A stretch of DNA of 64,000 bases, taken from contig JAMXBB010000003.1 in NCBI GenBank assembly GCA_024138015.1, positions 78,596,777-78,660,776 of the forward strand, read 5' to 3'. Below, piece by piece: positions 11,028 to 20,057 of this stretch. This DNA is from Lumnitzera littorea. Lineage: Eukaryota; Streptophyta; Magnoliopsida; Myrtales; Combretaceae. The notes beneath the pieces are model-generated. The model had not been told where the DNA came from. It did no database searches and saw only the letters and a program-made list of their open reading frames with translations. Every line of letters begins with the position of its first letter. The first letter of the stretch is position 1. The position numbers and the translations under genes are program-made.

Positions 11028-11961
11028 TGATATGGATCTATAGATGAACACATGACATCTAGTATTACGCAAACCACAAGGAGGTGGGTCTAAACCATGA
11101 GATAGTCCGAAGGCTAAATGTGAGTCGAAGGTTGAGCAAAGGTCCTCGTGCATCAATGGTAGATATGATGCGCATCAATGCCTCACAAGAGCTCAAGTCG
11201 CACTTGATATTATGCACAAGTGTGGTTGAAAGGTACTCATCTCTAATCCATGCTCACAATGGACTAGATAAGAGCAAACAAGAGTAAGCAAAGGATACTT
11301 AGCTCATAAAAGAAAGAAGTGTTTGAAATTTTAAATGTCACTAACTGTTGTGGCTATTATCTATTATAAGTATTTACATGGCCCAATTAGGATAAGTCAT
11401 AGGTATATGCAAATTACAAAAAAGATTCCTACTAGAAAAAGAAAAATGAATATAGTTATAATTAGACAAAAAGGGATATTTGGGTACAAATAGGACAATA
11501 TGGATGTTAGAAAATGGGGTGCACATTAATCGTCTGTGCTATGGTCCTAATGATGTTATTTGTTGAACAGAACAGCTTTTGGGTAGATCAAGTTGAGTTC
11601 GAGTGCTCAACAGCTCAAACATTCCAGACTTAAAAAGGATTGGTTTAGGAGGTAGCCCATTCTCTAGTTGGCCTCAAATAGTCGACTTGGGATCAGGGGA
11701 AGCTCAACCTTGGTAATGTATCGAGTCTACAATAGGTGGGTTTAGTGCTTGATCTTAGGTTGATGTATTGTGAGGGGTCAGCTTAGCAATAGTTCAGTTA
11801 CGTCATGAGTCTCTTTAATGAGATGGAGAGCAAAGTAATTTGATTAGTCGAATTGGAGAAAGGATCTTTCTTTAAAGTTCAACTCTCCTTAGACAACTTA
11901 GCAAATAATATAGGTAAGTTCTTGAGCTTAAGAGCAAATGATTGGTTTGTGATCCCTATTA
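11028..11961 (-). mobile_element. gypsy 5' LTR
   Basis: Minus-strand LTR of 934 bp. Right end ...GATCCCTATTA corresponds to the LTR start TGATGGGAAT of the better copies (decayed to TAATAGGGAT); left end TGATATGG gives the terminal CCATATCA. It is followed leftward by the primer binding site and gag, so it is the 5' LTR. It is inserted in an Ogre-like LTR, whose sequence abuts at 11962. Confidence 0.7.
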
Positions 11962-12379
11962 TATGCCCTATTACTTATTGCAAACAAAATTTATTTAAGT
12001 TGTGTAGTCACTTATAATGAAGAAATTACTTGGATAGATAATGAATTAATCCAAACTCGATGACCCTAACTTAACTTTAAATTCCTATTTTTCCTAAAAA
12101 CCACTTGTCTAAAAATATTTTATTTTCTTAAAAGTCTACTATTCTTAAAAAAACTCTATTTTCCTAAAAAAATTCTATCTTTCTATTCCTTCATTTTTTT
12201 CCTTTTTTTTTATTTTTATGAAATTTTCTTTTATTTTGTATTTTTCTAAAATTTATATTTTTTGTGTTTTTTTTTCCTAATTTTTCATATTTTTAGTATT
12301 TTTTTTAATTATGACCTTTTTCCCTATTCTAAAAAAAAAATTTTTAAAAACTATAAGGGACAAAAATGGGGTGTCTATA
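11962..12379 (-). mobile_element. Ogre-like LTR, first 418 bp (probable 3' LTR)
   Basis: Minus strand start TATAGACACCCCATTTTTG, then an A/T-rich stretch, then a segment closely matching the start of the LTR at 17542 (TTTGGATTA, CTATC-AAGTAATTTCTT, TAAATAAATTTTGTTTG). The LTR is cut at 11961 by the gypsy insertion; the rest is off the window. The tandem array to its right fits an Ogre 3' untranslated region. With the LTR at 17542 it probably formed one element. Confidence 0.65.
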
Positions 12380-12684
12380 ACTATCTTTTTTTTGTGGTGA
12401 AGTTTGAATAAAACTTCACCACAAAAACAAAATGAGACATCATTTTTGGCTTGGGAAAGAATTTGCCATAAGAAACACTACAACTAGCTAGTTATCCTAA
12501 GCTTGATTTACTGGGAATTTAGTGAAAGGTAAAAGATGAAGGAAAGAGAAGGTGCTTTAAGAGTTGGCTAAGACACAAGAGTGGGTTTTTATAATGGTAT
12601 AATGTCTTACGAGCCAACTATAACCTTAGAAAATTCTAAAGAAAAGGAAGTACTTTCAAAGTTGATAAGATTGTAAAAGTGACA
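12380..12684. other. Noncoding spacer between Ogre-like LTR and tandem array
   Basis: Starts with a short inverted repeat, ttttgtggtgaagttt (12389-12404) and aaacttcaccacaaaa, which form a strong hairpin ending at 12426. No coding signal. In element order this would be the 3' untranslated region next to the 3' LTR. Confidence 0.5.
12388..12426. repeat. Hairpin with 16-bp arms beside Ogre-like 3' LTR
   Basis: The arm ttttgtggtgaagttt is followed after a short loop by aaacttcaccacaaaa, an exact reverse complement over 16 bp. It lies 10 bp outside the LTR start. Confidence 0.8.
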
Positions 12685-13870
12685 ATGACTAAAGGGTAGC
12701 ACCCTAAGAGATGGTAGGAACCCTAAAAGATACTGAAATGGAGGGTAGTACCCCGTGGGCTAACAAGAACCCTAAAACAATACTGAGAGGAGGGTAATGT
12801 TCTTATAGGTTAGCAAGAGTTCTAAAAGATACTGAAATGGAAGGTAGTGCCCTCATGGGCTAACAAGAATCCTAAAACAATACTGAGAGGAGGGTAATGC
12901 CCTTATAAGTTGGCAAGAACCCTAAAGGGATACCGAAATCAAGGGTAGCACCCCTGTAGGTTGGTAAGAACACCAAAAGGTTACTGAAATAGAGGGGAGT
13001 GCCCTTGTGGGCTGACAAGAACCTTAAAACAATACTGAGAGGATGATAAAGCCCCTATAGGCCGGTAAAAACCCTAAAAGGATACTGAAATGAAGGTTAA
13101 TGCCCTTGTAGATTGGCAAAAACCCTAAAAATACATTAAAATAGAGGGTAGTGCCCCTATAGGCTGGCAAGAACCCAAAAAGGATAGCGTTCTATTACGC
13201 TAGTGAGGGAAATTTATTTGAAACTTGGTCATACTCCTCTAAGCTGACTAACTTTAGTATAAGTATCTATAGGGGACTAGTAACCTAAATGAGAATTGAT
13301 TTAGGAAACTTAGCCATGCTCTTTTAAGCTGGCTAACCCAAGAGAGAGCATCTCTAGAAGACTAGCAACCCTAAATGAGAATTGATTTATAAAACCTAAT
13401 TGTGCTCCTTTGAGCTTACTGACCTTGACAAAGGAGAAGTACCCTATGGGTTGTCTAAGAACCCTAAAAGAGATGTAAGACAGGACAGCATTCTATAAGC
13501 TTAAAAGAACCCTAAAAATGAATTGAAGATGGGACACTGCTCCATAGCTAGCTAGAAACCTAAAGGATAATTGATGAAAGAGAAGTGCTCTTATGAGTTG
13601 GCTAAATAGCTTAAGAAATATTAACAAAAGGGAAGTGCCTTATGGCCTGGCTAAGAACCTTAAAGGAAATTGGTGAAAGAGAATCACTCTTATAAGTTAG
13701 CTTAAGACCTTAAGAAAGATTAACAAAGGGGAAGTGCCCTAAGGGTTAGCTAAGAACCCTAAAGGAAATTGGTGAAAGGGAAGCATCCTATAGGTTGGCT
13801 GAGACACTAAAGGAAAGAGAAGCACCTTATCAGTTAGTTAAGACTCTAAGGCAATTAAAGAAGCAAAACT
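12685..13870. repeat. Minisatellite, about 50-bp units with A/B alternation
   Basis: Roughly 22 degenerate units. In the first half the marker tactgaa or tactgag recurs near 12731, 12781, 12830, 12881, 12931, 12982, 13033 and 13083, giving a period of 50-51 bp. Type A carries gatactgaaatggagggta and type B carries caatactgagaggagggtaa; they mostly alternate, making a dimer near 100 bp. Every unit contains a gg(c/t)taacaagaaccctaaa-like segment. From about 13200 the units are more diverged (gggaagtgcccta, ttggtgaaag). Tandem repeats just upstream of the 3' LTR are a known trait of Ogre elements, and this array lies next to the LTR start at 12379. Confidence 0.85.
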
Positions 13871-15089
13871 GGGGGATGTAACCAATTTGAAAAATCACTT
13901 GACTTGAAAAATTTACAAATGAGGAATTTAATAAAAACCATTTATGTCGAAAAGGGCATTAGGGATGAGGTCCCTTGATTTGAAAAAGAGTTAATGGACA
14001 TCAATCATGAGGAAAAATACATCAAGGAGAATGACTTAAACTAAATGGGTCAACTTAAAAGGTGTGAGCACATTAGATGAAAGCAAGAAAAAAAAAAAAA
14101 ACTTAATTTGAAAGCTTGGCCACTAGGGCTTAATGGATTTGAAAATGGATGGAAAAAAAAAAATTGTAACAAGCCTTTACTTTCTCTGTCTTTTTCTTTC
14201 TTCTTTTGTCTCCTTTTTTTTATCTTTTTTTTTTATTTTTTTGAAAGTTTGCTAATGAGTGCAAATTCTTATTTAAGAAGCAAGAGTTATAATGTTCCCT
14301 TCCTTGGTAACCACATAGAGTATCTCATACTCTTCTCAATCTCTAAAAATGCTTCTTGACCTCAATATCACTAAGACTACTCTAGTGGCATGCTAACCTT
14401 CCTAGTGGGGCCTTATTTCTTAAGGAAATGGTAACTCATAATTAGTCTAGTTGAAGAGAACCTCCTTATACAATCTTAGTTTAAATTTGGCTCTTGACTA
14501 CTGTTTAAGAAATTATGGTCCAATTTGTAAGTAATACACCTTAATTAATTTGTTAGGTCTTTTTCAATTTAGCATTGTGAATTTAGGCTTTTAATCAAAT
14601 GGTTTCAAGAGGAATTAATGAGAAGGCCTACTTTAAAAGATTTACTTATTCAACTCGAGCGTATAAGTCAGGAACCCTTAAAAAAAACTAGAAGTGTGCT
14701 TGCCCAATCTCAAAAATAATTTTTATTAAAGATAAATTATCCTTTAAGATCAGAAGAGCTTTTATCGAGTGTCAAAGGTATTATGGGTAGGGAGGCCTTA
14801 TGTGATTTAGGATGGATAAGAAGGTTTTTTGTTTGTGATTTTGAAATGTGATTCGAAGTAAATATGGAGCCTTTGTGTTTTTGGGTTTGGAATGTGGTTA
14901 AGAATGGGCATGAGGGCTTTGTATTTCTCAGGAATATTTGAGCTTTGATTTTAGGCCTTTTGATTCAAGTTTTGTTGCCCTTATTGGGTTATGATATATC
15001 TTTTGGGACTTTTCTCTTACTTTCAAGCCTAGTTTTCAAGCCTGCTTTCTTTCTTCTTCTTCTCCTTCTTCTTCCTTTTTTTTTTTTTT
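13871..15089. other. AT-rich noncoding stretch, probable Ogre-like internal remnant
   Basis: No reading frame that I recognise on either strand. It contains A-runs (14088-14101), a T-rich tract (14187-14245) and ends in a pyrimidine run leading into the assembly gap. By position it should be the degenerate interior of the Ogre-like element bounded by 12379 and 17542. Confidence 0.4.
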
Positions 15090-15589
15090 NNNNNNNNNNN
15101 NNNNNNNNNNNNNNNNNNNNNNNNNNNNNNNNNNNNNNNNNNNNNNNNNNNNNNNNNNNNNNNNNNNNNNNNNNNNNNNNNNNNNNNNNNNNNNNNNNNN
15201 NNNNNNNNNNNNNNNNNNNNNNNNNNNNNNNNNNNNNNNNNNNNNNNNNNNNNNNNNNNNNNNNNNNNNNNNNNNNNNNNNNNNNNNNNNNNNNNNNNNN
15301 NNNNNNNNNNNNNNNNNNNNNNNNNNNNNNNNNNNNNNNNNNNNNNNNNNNNNNNNNNNNNNNNNNNNNNNNNNNNNNNNNNNNNNNNNNNNNNNNNNNN
15401 NNNNNNNNNNNNNNNNNNNNNNNNNNNNNNNNNNNNNNNNNNNNNNNNNNNNNNNNNNNNNNNNNNNNNNNNNNNNNNNNNNNNNNNNNNNNNNNNNNNN
15501 NNNNNNNNNNNNNNNNNNNNNNNNNNNNNNNNNNNNNNNNNNNNNNNNNNNNNNNNNNNNNNNNNNNNNNNNNNNNNNNNNNNNNNNNN
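15090..15589. other. Assembly gap of 500 N
   Basis: Exactly 500 undetermined bases, preceded by a CTT-rich and poly-T run. The round length suggests a placeholder, so true distance is unknown. Any reading frame drawn through it is meaningless. Confidence 0.98.
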
Positions 15590-16235
15590 AAGTGTCTAGT
15601 AGCTATTCCCGAATCTTAGGGAGGTCTTATAGCCTATCAATTCTCTAATTGTTCATTTGTTGATCCCTTACCATTATCAATAGGCCTAAACATTTTACGG
15701 GCAAGAATCATTTAACAATAGAATGTAAGTAGAAACATGTAGACGTTAGAACCATTAGGTTAATAAATCATTCCTAGAGTTGCAACCCTACTGTTAAAAA
15801 AATATATTATATTTCTAAAACACTCCAATATAATAGGGTTGTAACTTTTAGGAGTAGCATATTAACTCATGGTTTAAGTGTATGTGATTTAGGTTGGTTT
15901 TACAGGTCCTTGAACTTTATGACTTTGCACATTTTTTATGAATATGAAATGATTCATTAGTCACATCGAAACTTAAGTGGGGTAGCCTAATCAACCTTTA
16001 GCGGTGGCTACATCATTACACCTAAAGCCTATACAAAGGCATCCTGTCTTAAGGTTCTAAGACGGCTTAGGCCTAATCGTATCTATCTTACATCCATGAT
16101 GCAATAAATAAACCCCTATATCTCGATGTATGTTACATGTAACATTTAGTATAACTAAAACAGATTATTTACAATAAAAGAATAATAAATAAACATGAGT
16201 ATTTTAAAAATAAATAAATAAATTTGGAAGGTTTA
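15590..16235 (-). other. Leader region of Ogre-like element
   Basis: Noncoding. The segment 15953-16080 matches the leader block at 1634-1800, including the cacatcgaaacttaagtgg word, and 16225-16245 matches the sequence just inside the primer binding site at 1945-1965 (ggctaacc-like word). The primer binding site itself and the LTR end appear deleted here. ORF1 is not readable; it would fall in or beyond the gap. Confidence 0.5.
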
Positions 16236-16724
16236 AGTGGTTAGCCCTTTTGAGTAGGGAAAGTGATTTTCATGGGCTTTTTTATTGGGGAATAAGGGGT
16301 TAAATGAAGTGCGCTGGTGTTTTGAGGTGGTTTAGTTGGTGGTTGAAAGTGGCCACGAGTGGTGGTTGTTGGCTAAGTTTAAACGTAGTCACTAGGCTTC
16401 AAAAGGGGGTTGTGAATTAGGTTTTGGGATGTGAGAAAGCTAGTAGTAGTGGCATTTTTGCTCATGGAGTGGTGGTTGATGGTAAGGGTGGTTATAGGCT
16501 AAACCTTTGATGGTTTGTTAAAGATCTTGGTGGCACAGCAAGGATGGATATGGGAGGCGTTTGAAAGCTTGAGCCATAGGGAGTTTAGCCGGGGTAATTT
16601 TGTTAGATAACCGGTACATGAAGGCGGTGATTTAGGGATAGAGAGAGAGAGAGAGAGAGACTTTAAAATTGTGTAATGGGGGTGGATGGAGCTGAGGTTC
16701 ATGATGAATTGAGATAAGCAACAA

Positions 16725-16733
16725 CTATTTATA
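16725..16733 (-). promoter_or_regulatory. TATA box in Ogre-like LTR
   Basis: TATAAATAG on the minus strand, followed within 100 bp by a (CT)n run and a CCACC-rich leader, the same order as at 3451-3460. Confidence 0.6.
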
Positions 16734-17303
16734 CAAGTTATAGCTTAATTAAGTATGGAAGGAGCTTAAATTCTCGAATCAAACATTGATGCGGGTTTGA
16801 ATGTCAACCTCGATTTCAAAGGAAAAAAGTGAGATTCAAGTGAAAAATGCATGCAAAGAGTGATGCACTTCCTTAAGAAGAAGCTTCCAAACCTTCCTCT
16901 AATGCTCGGATTAGAAAATCAAGGTAAAGCTAGAATCTTGGCTATTAAATTTTTTGACCTGATTTGGATAAGGAAACAAGTGAATTTTGTCCTAATGCAA
17001 AGTATCCCATGTAATCTTTACGATTTCATCATTTATTTGATGAAATTGTGAAGAAATAAGGGATTGAAATGGCTTGAAAAGTGGCACCTTAAGCTGTTGC
17101 TTACGTCAAAAAGAGAGGGGAAAGAAGGGAAAGGGAAAGAAAGAGGGGGAATAGATGCTGACGTAGCATCATGTGGGTGCTATGACAATGTGCGATCCAA
17201 CCATATAACGTTACATGTTGATAATAGACACATAGCCCAATGAGGAATCGATGCGTATTACTATACTTTGTGAAAAATAAAAAGGCATATTGTACATGTT
17301 GTA

Positions 17304-17368
17304 AGATTTCAACCTAAGACCTTCCATTTTTCGCAACACCAAGACTAAGCGCTTTACTAAATAGGTCG
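17304..17368 (-). other. tRNA-like A-box/B-box pair in Ogre-like U3, degenerate
   Basis: Minus strand CGACCTATTTAGTAAAGC (from 17368) aligns with a tRNA D arm, and GGTTGAAATCT (17314-17304) with a B box. Start-to-start spacing is 54 bp as in the other copies. The A box is the most decayed of the four. Confidence 0.4.
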
Positions 17369-17542
17369 TTGGCTTGTGTCCTGTTACTTATTACAAACAA
17401 AATTTATTTAAGCTGTATAGCAACTAATAATAAAGAAATTACCTAGATAGAAAATAAACTAATCCAAACCCAAGGACCATTTTCCCCTATTCTAAAAAAA
17501 AAAATTCTAAAACTATGTAGGAATAAAAATGGGGTGTCTACA

Positions 17543-18606
17543 ATCACCTACTACAAAATAGTAGGTCACAACCTACTTAAAAAATATGGGTTGCAAGACC
17601 TATAGGTTGCCATGGGTGGCCGTACACAACCTTAGGGGGGTTGCACGACCTTCCTAAGGCTATATACAACCACACAATTGATTTATCGTGCTTAATAAAC
17701 TATTGTTATGAATAGGAGTTGAGTGAGTTATAAATTATGAAAACGAAATTTTTAATGAGATGTATAAATAGACAAGTTCAAATTATATGTATATATAATT
17801 CTAAAAATTAGTAAAGTTAAGGTGTAAATCTTGATGTTACCCTTAAAAATAATACCAAAATTATGACCTTTAAAATTGTATCTTAAAAATAGGATATTAA
17901 GTTGGTCTAAAATTATGTTTTAGAAGCATAATTTTAAGCTCTTGCTTTAAAATAGTGTCTTTAAGATATTAAGTTCAGAGCAAGAGTTAGAAAAATACAA
18001 ATAAGGTGCATTTCATGGAGAGAGATTAAATCGTAGCACAATGGCTGTAGACATGTTTATCAAAGAGAGAATTTGCGATTGAATCAACACCGAGCACCTT
18101 CATAATCTTATAAAATGTTGAAAGCAGAAATCTTGTTTTCTAAACATTTGCCGTAATTTTTCTATTGTGACTATATTTTAAGAACTCTTTATGAAACAGC
18201 AATTTTTTTTCCTTTTTCCAATGAGAACTCTTATATTCAAACATTAACGTAACTATGAAAAACTATTCAAAAAAATAAAAAATATATATAAAATAAAGTA
18301 AAATACAAAACTAAGATTCACTGGTAGGGTTTTATAGTGGGTGGTTAGCATCACAAGGAAGTCATCTTGCCCACCACTCCCTAAGATGAGACATGACCCT
18401 CGTCATTCATGAAACAAATGTAGACGATAGGTTCATACAACTGTTTGTGGCTAATCAACTTCTATAATGGCAATAGCCACTTAAGTGGTGGCTATTACGA
18501 TCCACTCATAGAGGTCCAAATGCTAGGCGATCTGCTTGCTTAGTGTTGATCACCCATTAAAATGATCTAAGTAAAACTTAAGACATCTTGACGTTAATTT
18601 TTAGAT
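17543..18606. other. Unassigned AT-rich stretch
   Basis: No coding signal. A short palindrome cctactacaaaatagtagg lies at 17548-17566, a few bases outside the LTR. A perfect 9-bp stem (aatagccac 18472-18480 with gtggctatt 18488-18496) lies near the right side. Some of it may be flanking DNA or a small non-autonomous element, but I saw no terminal repeats with target duplications. Confidence 0.4.
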
Positions 18607-18819
18607 GGCATGACAAAAACATCTTACAAAGAGAATTTGTACCGGGGCCAAAAGGTTTTACTGTACAACTCTCGATTAAAATTGTTTCCAGGGAAGTTGC
18701 ATTCAAGATGGTCTGGACCCTTCGTTGTCACTAAGGTTTTTCCTTATGGTACTGTAGAAGTGAAGGCAGAGAACAATCGTATTTTCAAGATAAATAGACA
18801 ACTTCTTAAGCATTACTAA
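18607..18819 (+). pseudogene. Athila-type integrase, C-terminal tail
   Basis: An uninterrupted 69-residue frame from the ATG at 18610 (MTKTSYKENLYRGQKVLLYN) to the stop at 18817-18819. It carries GQKVLLYNSRLKLFPGKLHS and RWSGPFVV, then FPYGTVEVKAEN and a final LLKHY. This is the family signature of the C-terminal domain of Athila-lineage integrases, which bind DNA non-specifically. Catalytic domain, RT and protease are absent: sequence left of 18607 is unrelated, so the element is truncated. The frame has few defects compared with other elements here, suggesting a younger copy. Confidence 0.9.
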
Positions 18820-18907
18820 GTAAGGGAAGACATTAATCAAGAGACCACAATTGTAGATCTCGAAAATCCTAAGTAAGTCAAAGGAAAGTCGGGCTATTGA
18901 CTCTAAA

Positions 18908-18934
18908 CTAAGCGCTCCATGGGAGGCAACCCAT
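18908..18934 (+). other. Post-pol motif typical of Athila-lineage elements
   Basis: The run aagcgctccat followed by gggaggcaaccca lies about 90 bp after the integrase stop. The same word (aagtgcttggt, gggaggcaaccc) is at 59103-59127. It is common downstream of pol in Athila-type elements; its role is unknown to me. Confidence 0.7.
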
Positions 18935-18994
18935 GTTTTAGGGAAGAATAAATTATAATAATAATAATAATTAAAAAATAAAAATAAAATAAAA

Positions 18995-19180
18995 AATCCA
19001 CAGTGAGATTTATGGGGTTACCCCACAACCGTGGGATAGGCCGTGGCTACCCCAACAAAAAATCCACAGTAGGATTTATAGGGTTACCCTACGGCCGTGG
19101 GATAGGCCGTGGCTACCTTAATAAAAATCCACAATGGGCTTTATGGGGTGACCCCACAGCCATGGAAATTGCTCACCACT
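18995..19180 (+). repeat. Tandem repeat, 65-66-bp unit, about 2.7 copies
   Basis: The word aatccaca recurs at 18995, 19061 and 19126. Each unit carries a ggggttaccccac palindrome and one or two CCGTGG boxes; the second unit has acggccgtgg. The third unit is diverged and partial. The repeat lies about 110 bp upstream of a TATA-like box and the env-like ORF. The same CACGGCCGTG core occurs in the U3 of the related LTR at 24328-24376. Confidence 0.8.
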
Positions 19181-19286
19181 CAGGACACAACCATAGGTTA
19201 GTGAACCGTTACAAAAAAAAAAAAATAGAAGATGAAGAAACTACAGGTCGAGACACGACCGTAGGTCTTCCCATGCCCAATCTGGG

Positions 19287-19295
19287 TATTTAAAA
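19287..19295 (+). promoter_or_regulatory. Possible internal promoter TATA box ahead of env-like ORF
   Basis: TATTTAAAA inside a gggtatttaaaaccc palindrome, followed by a strongly CT-rich leader (19310-19460). This resembles a plant Pol II core promoter and lies far from both LTRs. Transcription from it is inference. Confidence 0.4.
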
Positions 19296-19465
19296 CCCAA
19301 TGCAGAACGAAATTTTTTTTGTTCTTTCTCTTTCCTCTTATATTTCCTTCTCTCTCCTCTCTTCTTCCTCTTTGCATTTTCTCTCTCTAAACCTTTTTCC
19401 TCAAAGGTTTTCTCCAAAAAGCTTCCATCTTTGTGCACTACATCCTCTTCTCAAGCAAAAAAAAG

Positions 19466-20057
19466 GTAACATCTTTCACTTTCATCCAATTTTCTACACT
19501 TTTCCATGCTTGTTCTTGTCTCGGGTAGAATAGATCTGAGTTGATTATTTCGGTTCGTGATGAAGGGGACTTCGATTTTTTAATGATCTTGTATTTCTCT
19601 TGCATGTGCATGCGAAAATCACTTATCCTTTATTGTTTTTGACGAATCTTTAAAGGGCGTGTGCATGTAATGGGTATCTGCAATTGTCTCTATTGTTGAT
19701 GTTTTAAAGCTTACTTTTTTTGCAGTGTTTATACATGTTCTGAATAAAGTCTGTAGATCTTGCTTATGCACTGCCGTGGAAGGATTTTTACTAGCCGTTT
19801 TTCTTTTGAAAATACAATTTTTGGCGCGAACTTCGCACTATATGATGAGCCACTGCCGTGTCATGTATGAAGCTCCTCGGTCTTGTTGTGTGATGTGAGA
19901 AAAATGCTTGTCGATGATTTTCTACTGTATCGCTTGGTCAAGGGTTTACCTATTTTGTTCAAATACTCGTGTTTGATGATTTTATTTTTATTTTTATTTT
20001 TTTAGAATCTTAGTATGTTAGAACATCAATTATGAGTATTATATGGCTGCATTTCAG
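19466..20057 (+). other. Possible intron in leader of env-like ORF
   Basis: A donor-like AAAAG/GTAACA at 19461-19471 and an acceptor-like GCATTTCAG at 20049-20057 bracket a T-rich stretch without coding signal. The acceptor is immediately followed by the ATG at 20058. Spliced env-like messages have been proposed for Athila relatives; here only the sequence signals are seen. Confidence 0.4.

Larger units (their letters stand above)
4386..11961 (-). mobile_element. Chromovirus-like Ty3/gypsy element, 5' LTR to RNase H
   Basis: Order on the minus strand: 5' LTR (11961-11028), tRNA-Met-type primer binding site, gag (10712-9485), protease, reverse transcriptase, RNase H. It belongs to the same family as the elements at 25541-26975, 37079-43637 and 44361-51886, judged by LTR sequence and the same gag start. 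It is interrupted by a solo LTR (5124-8087), and its 3' part is cut off by the Ogre-like insertion at 4385. It sits inside another Ogre-like LTR, which resumes at 11962. Confidence 0.75.
16236..17542 (-). mobile_element. Ogre-like LTR, 3' end deleted (probable 5' LTR)
   Basis: Minus strand start TGTAGACACCCCATTTTTA at 17542 is intact. Inside are a tRNA-like sequence (17304-17368), TATAAATAG (16733-16725), a (CT)n run (16658-16637) and a CCACC-rich leader. The U5 part and primer binding site are missing: the copy joins directly to leader sequence near 16236. Compared with the LTR at 12379 it also lacks about 230 bp of A/T-rich U3, but the two are otherwise close. Confidence 0.65.

Noticed and set aside
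12685..13870. Regular repeats resembling a CRISPR array
   Set aside because: Units are contiguous without unique spacers, degenerate, and lie in plant retrotransposon DNA.
14945..15619. Long open frame of 224 codons
   Set aside because: Most of it is the N gap; the remaining ends are low-complexity hydrophobic sequence with no family resemblance.
18465..18500. A MITE around the 9-bp hairpin
   Set aside because: No longer terminal inverted repeats or TA/TTA-type duplications could be found around it.
18995..19293. Gly-rich repeat protein encoded by the 66-bp repeat
   Set aside because: The period of 66 then 65 bp breaks the frame, and the unit is not kept as a peptide; noncoding repeat preferred.
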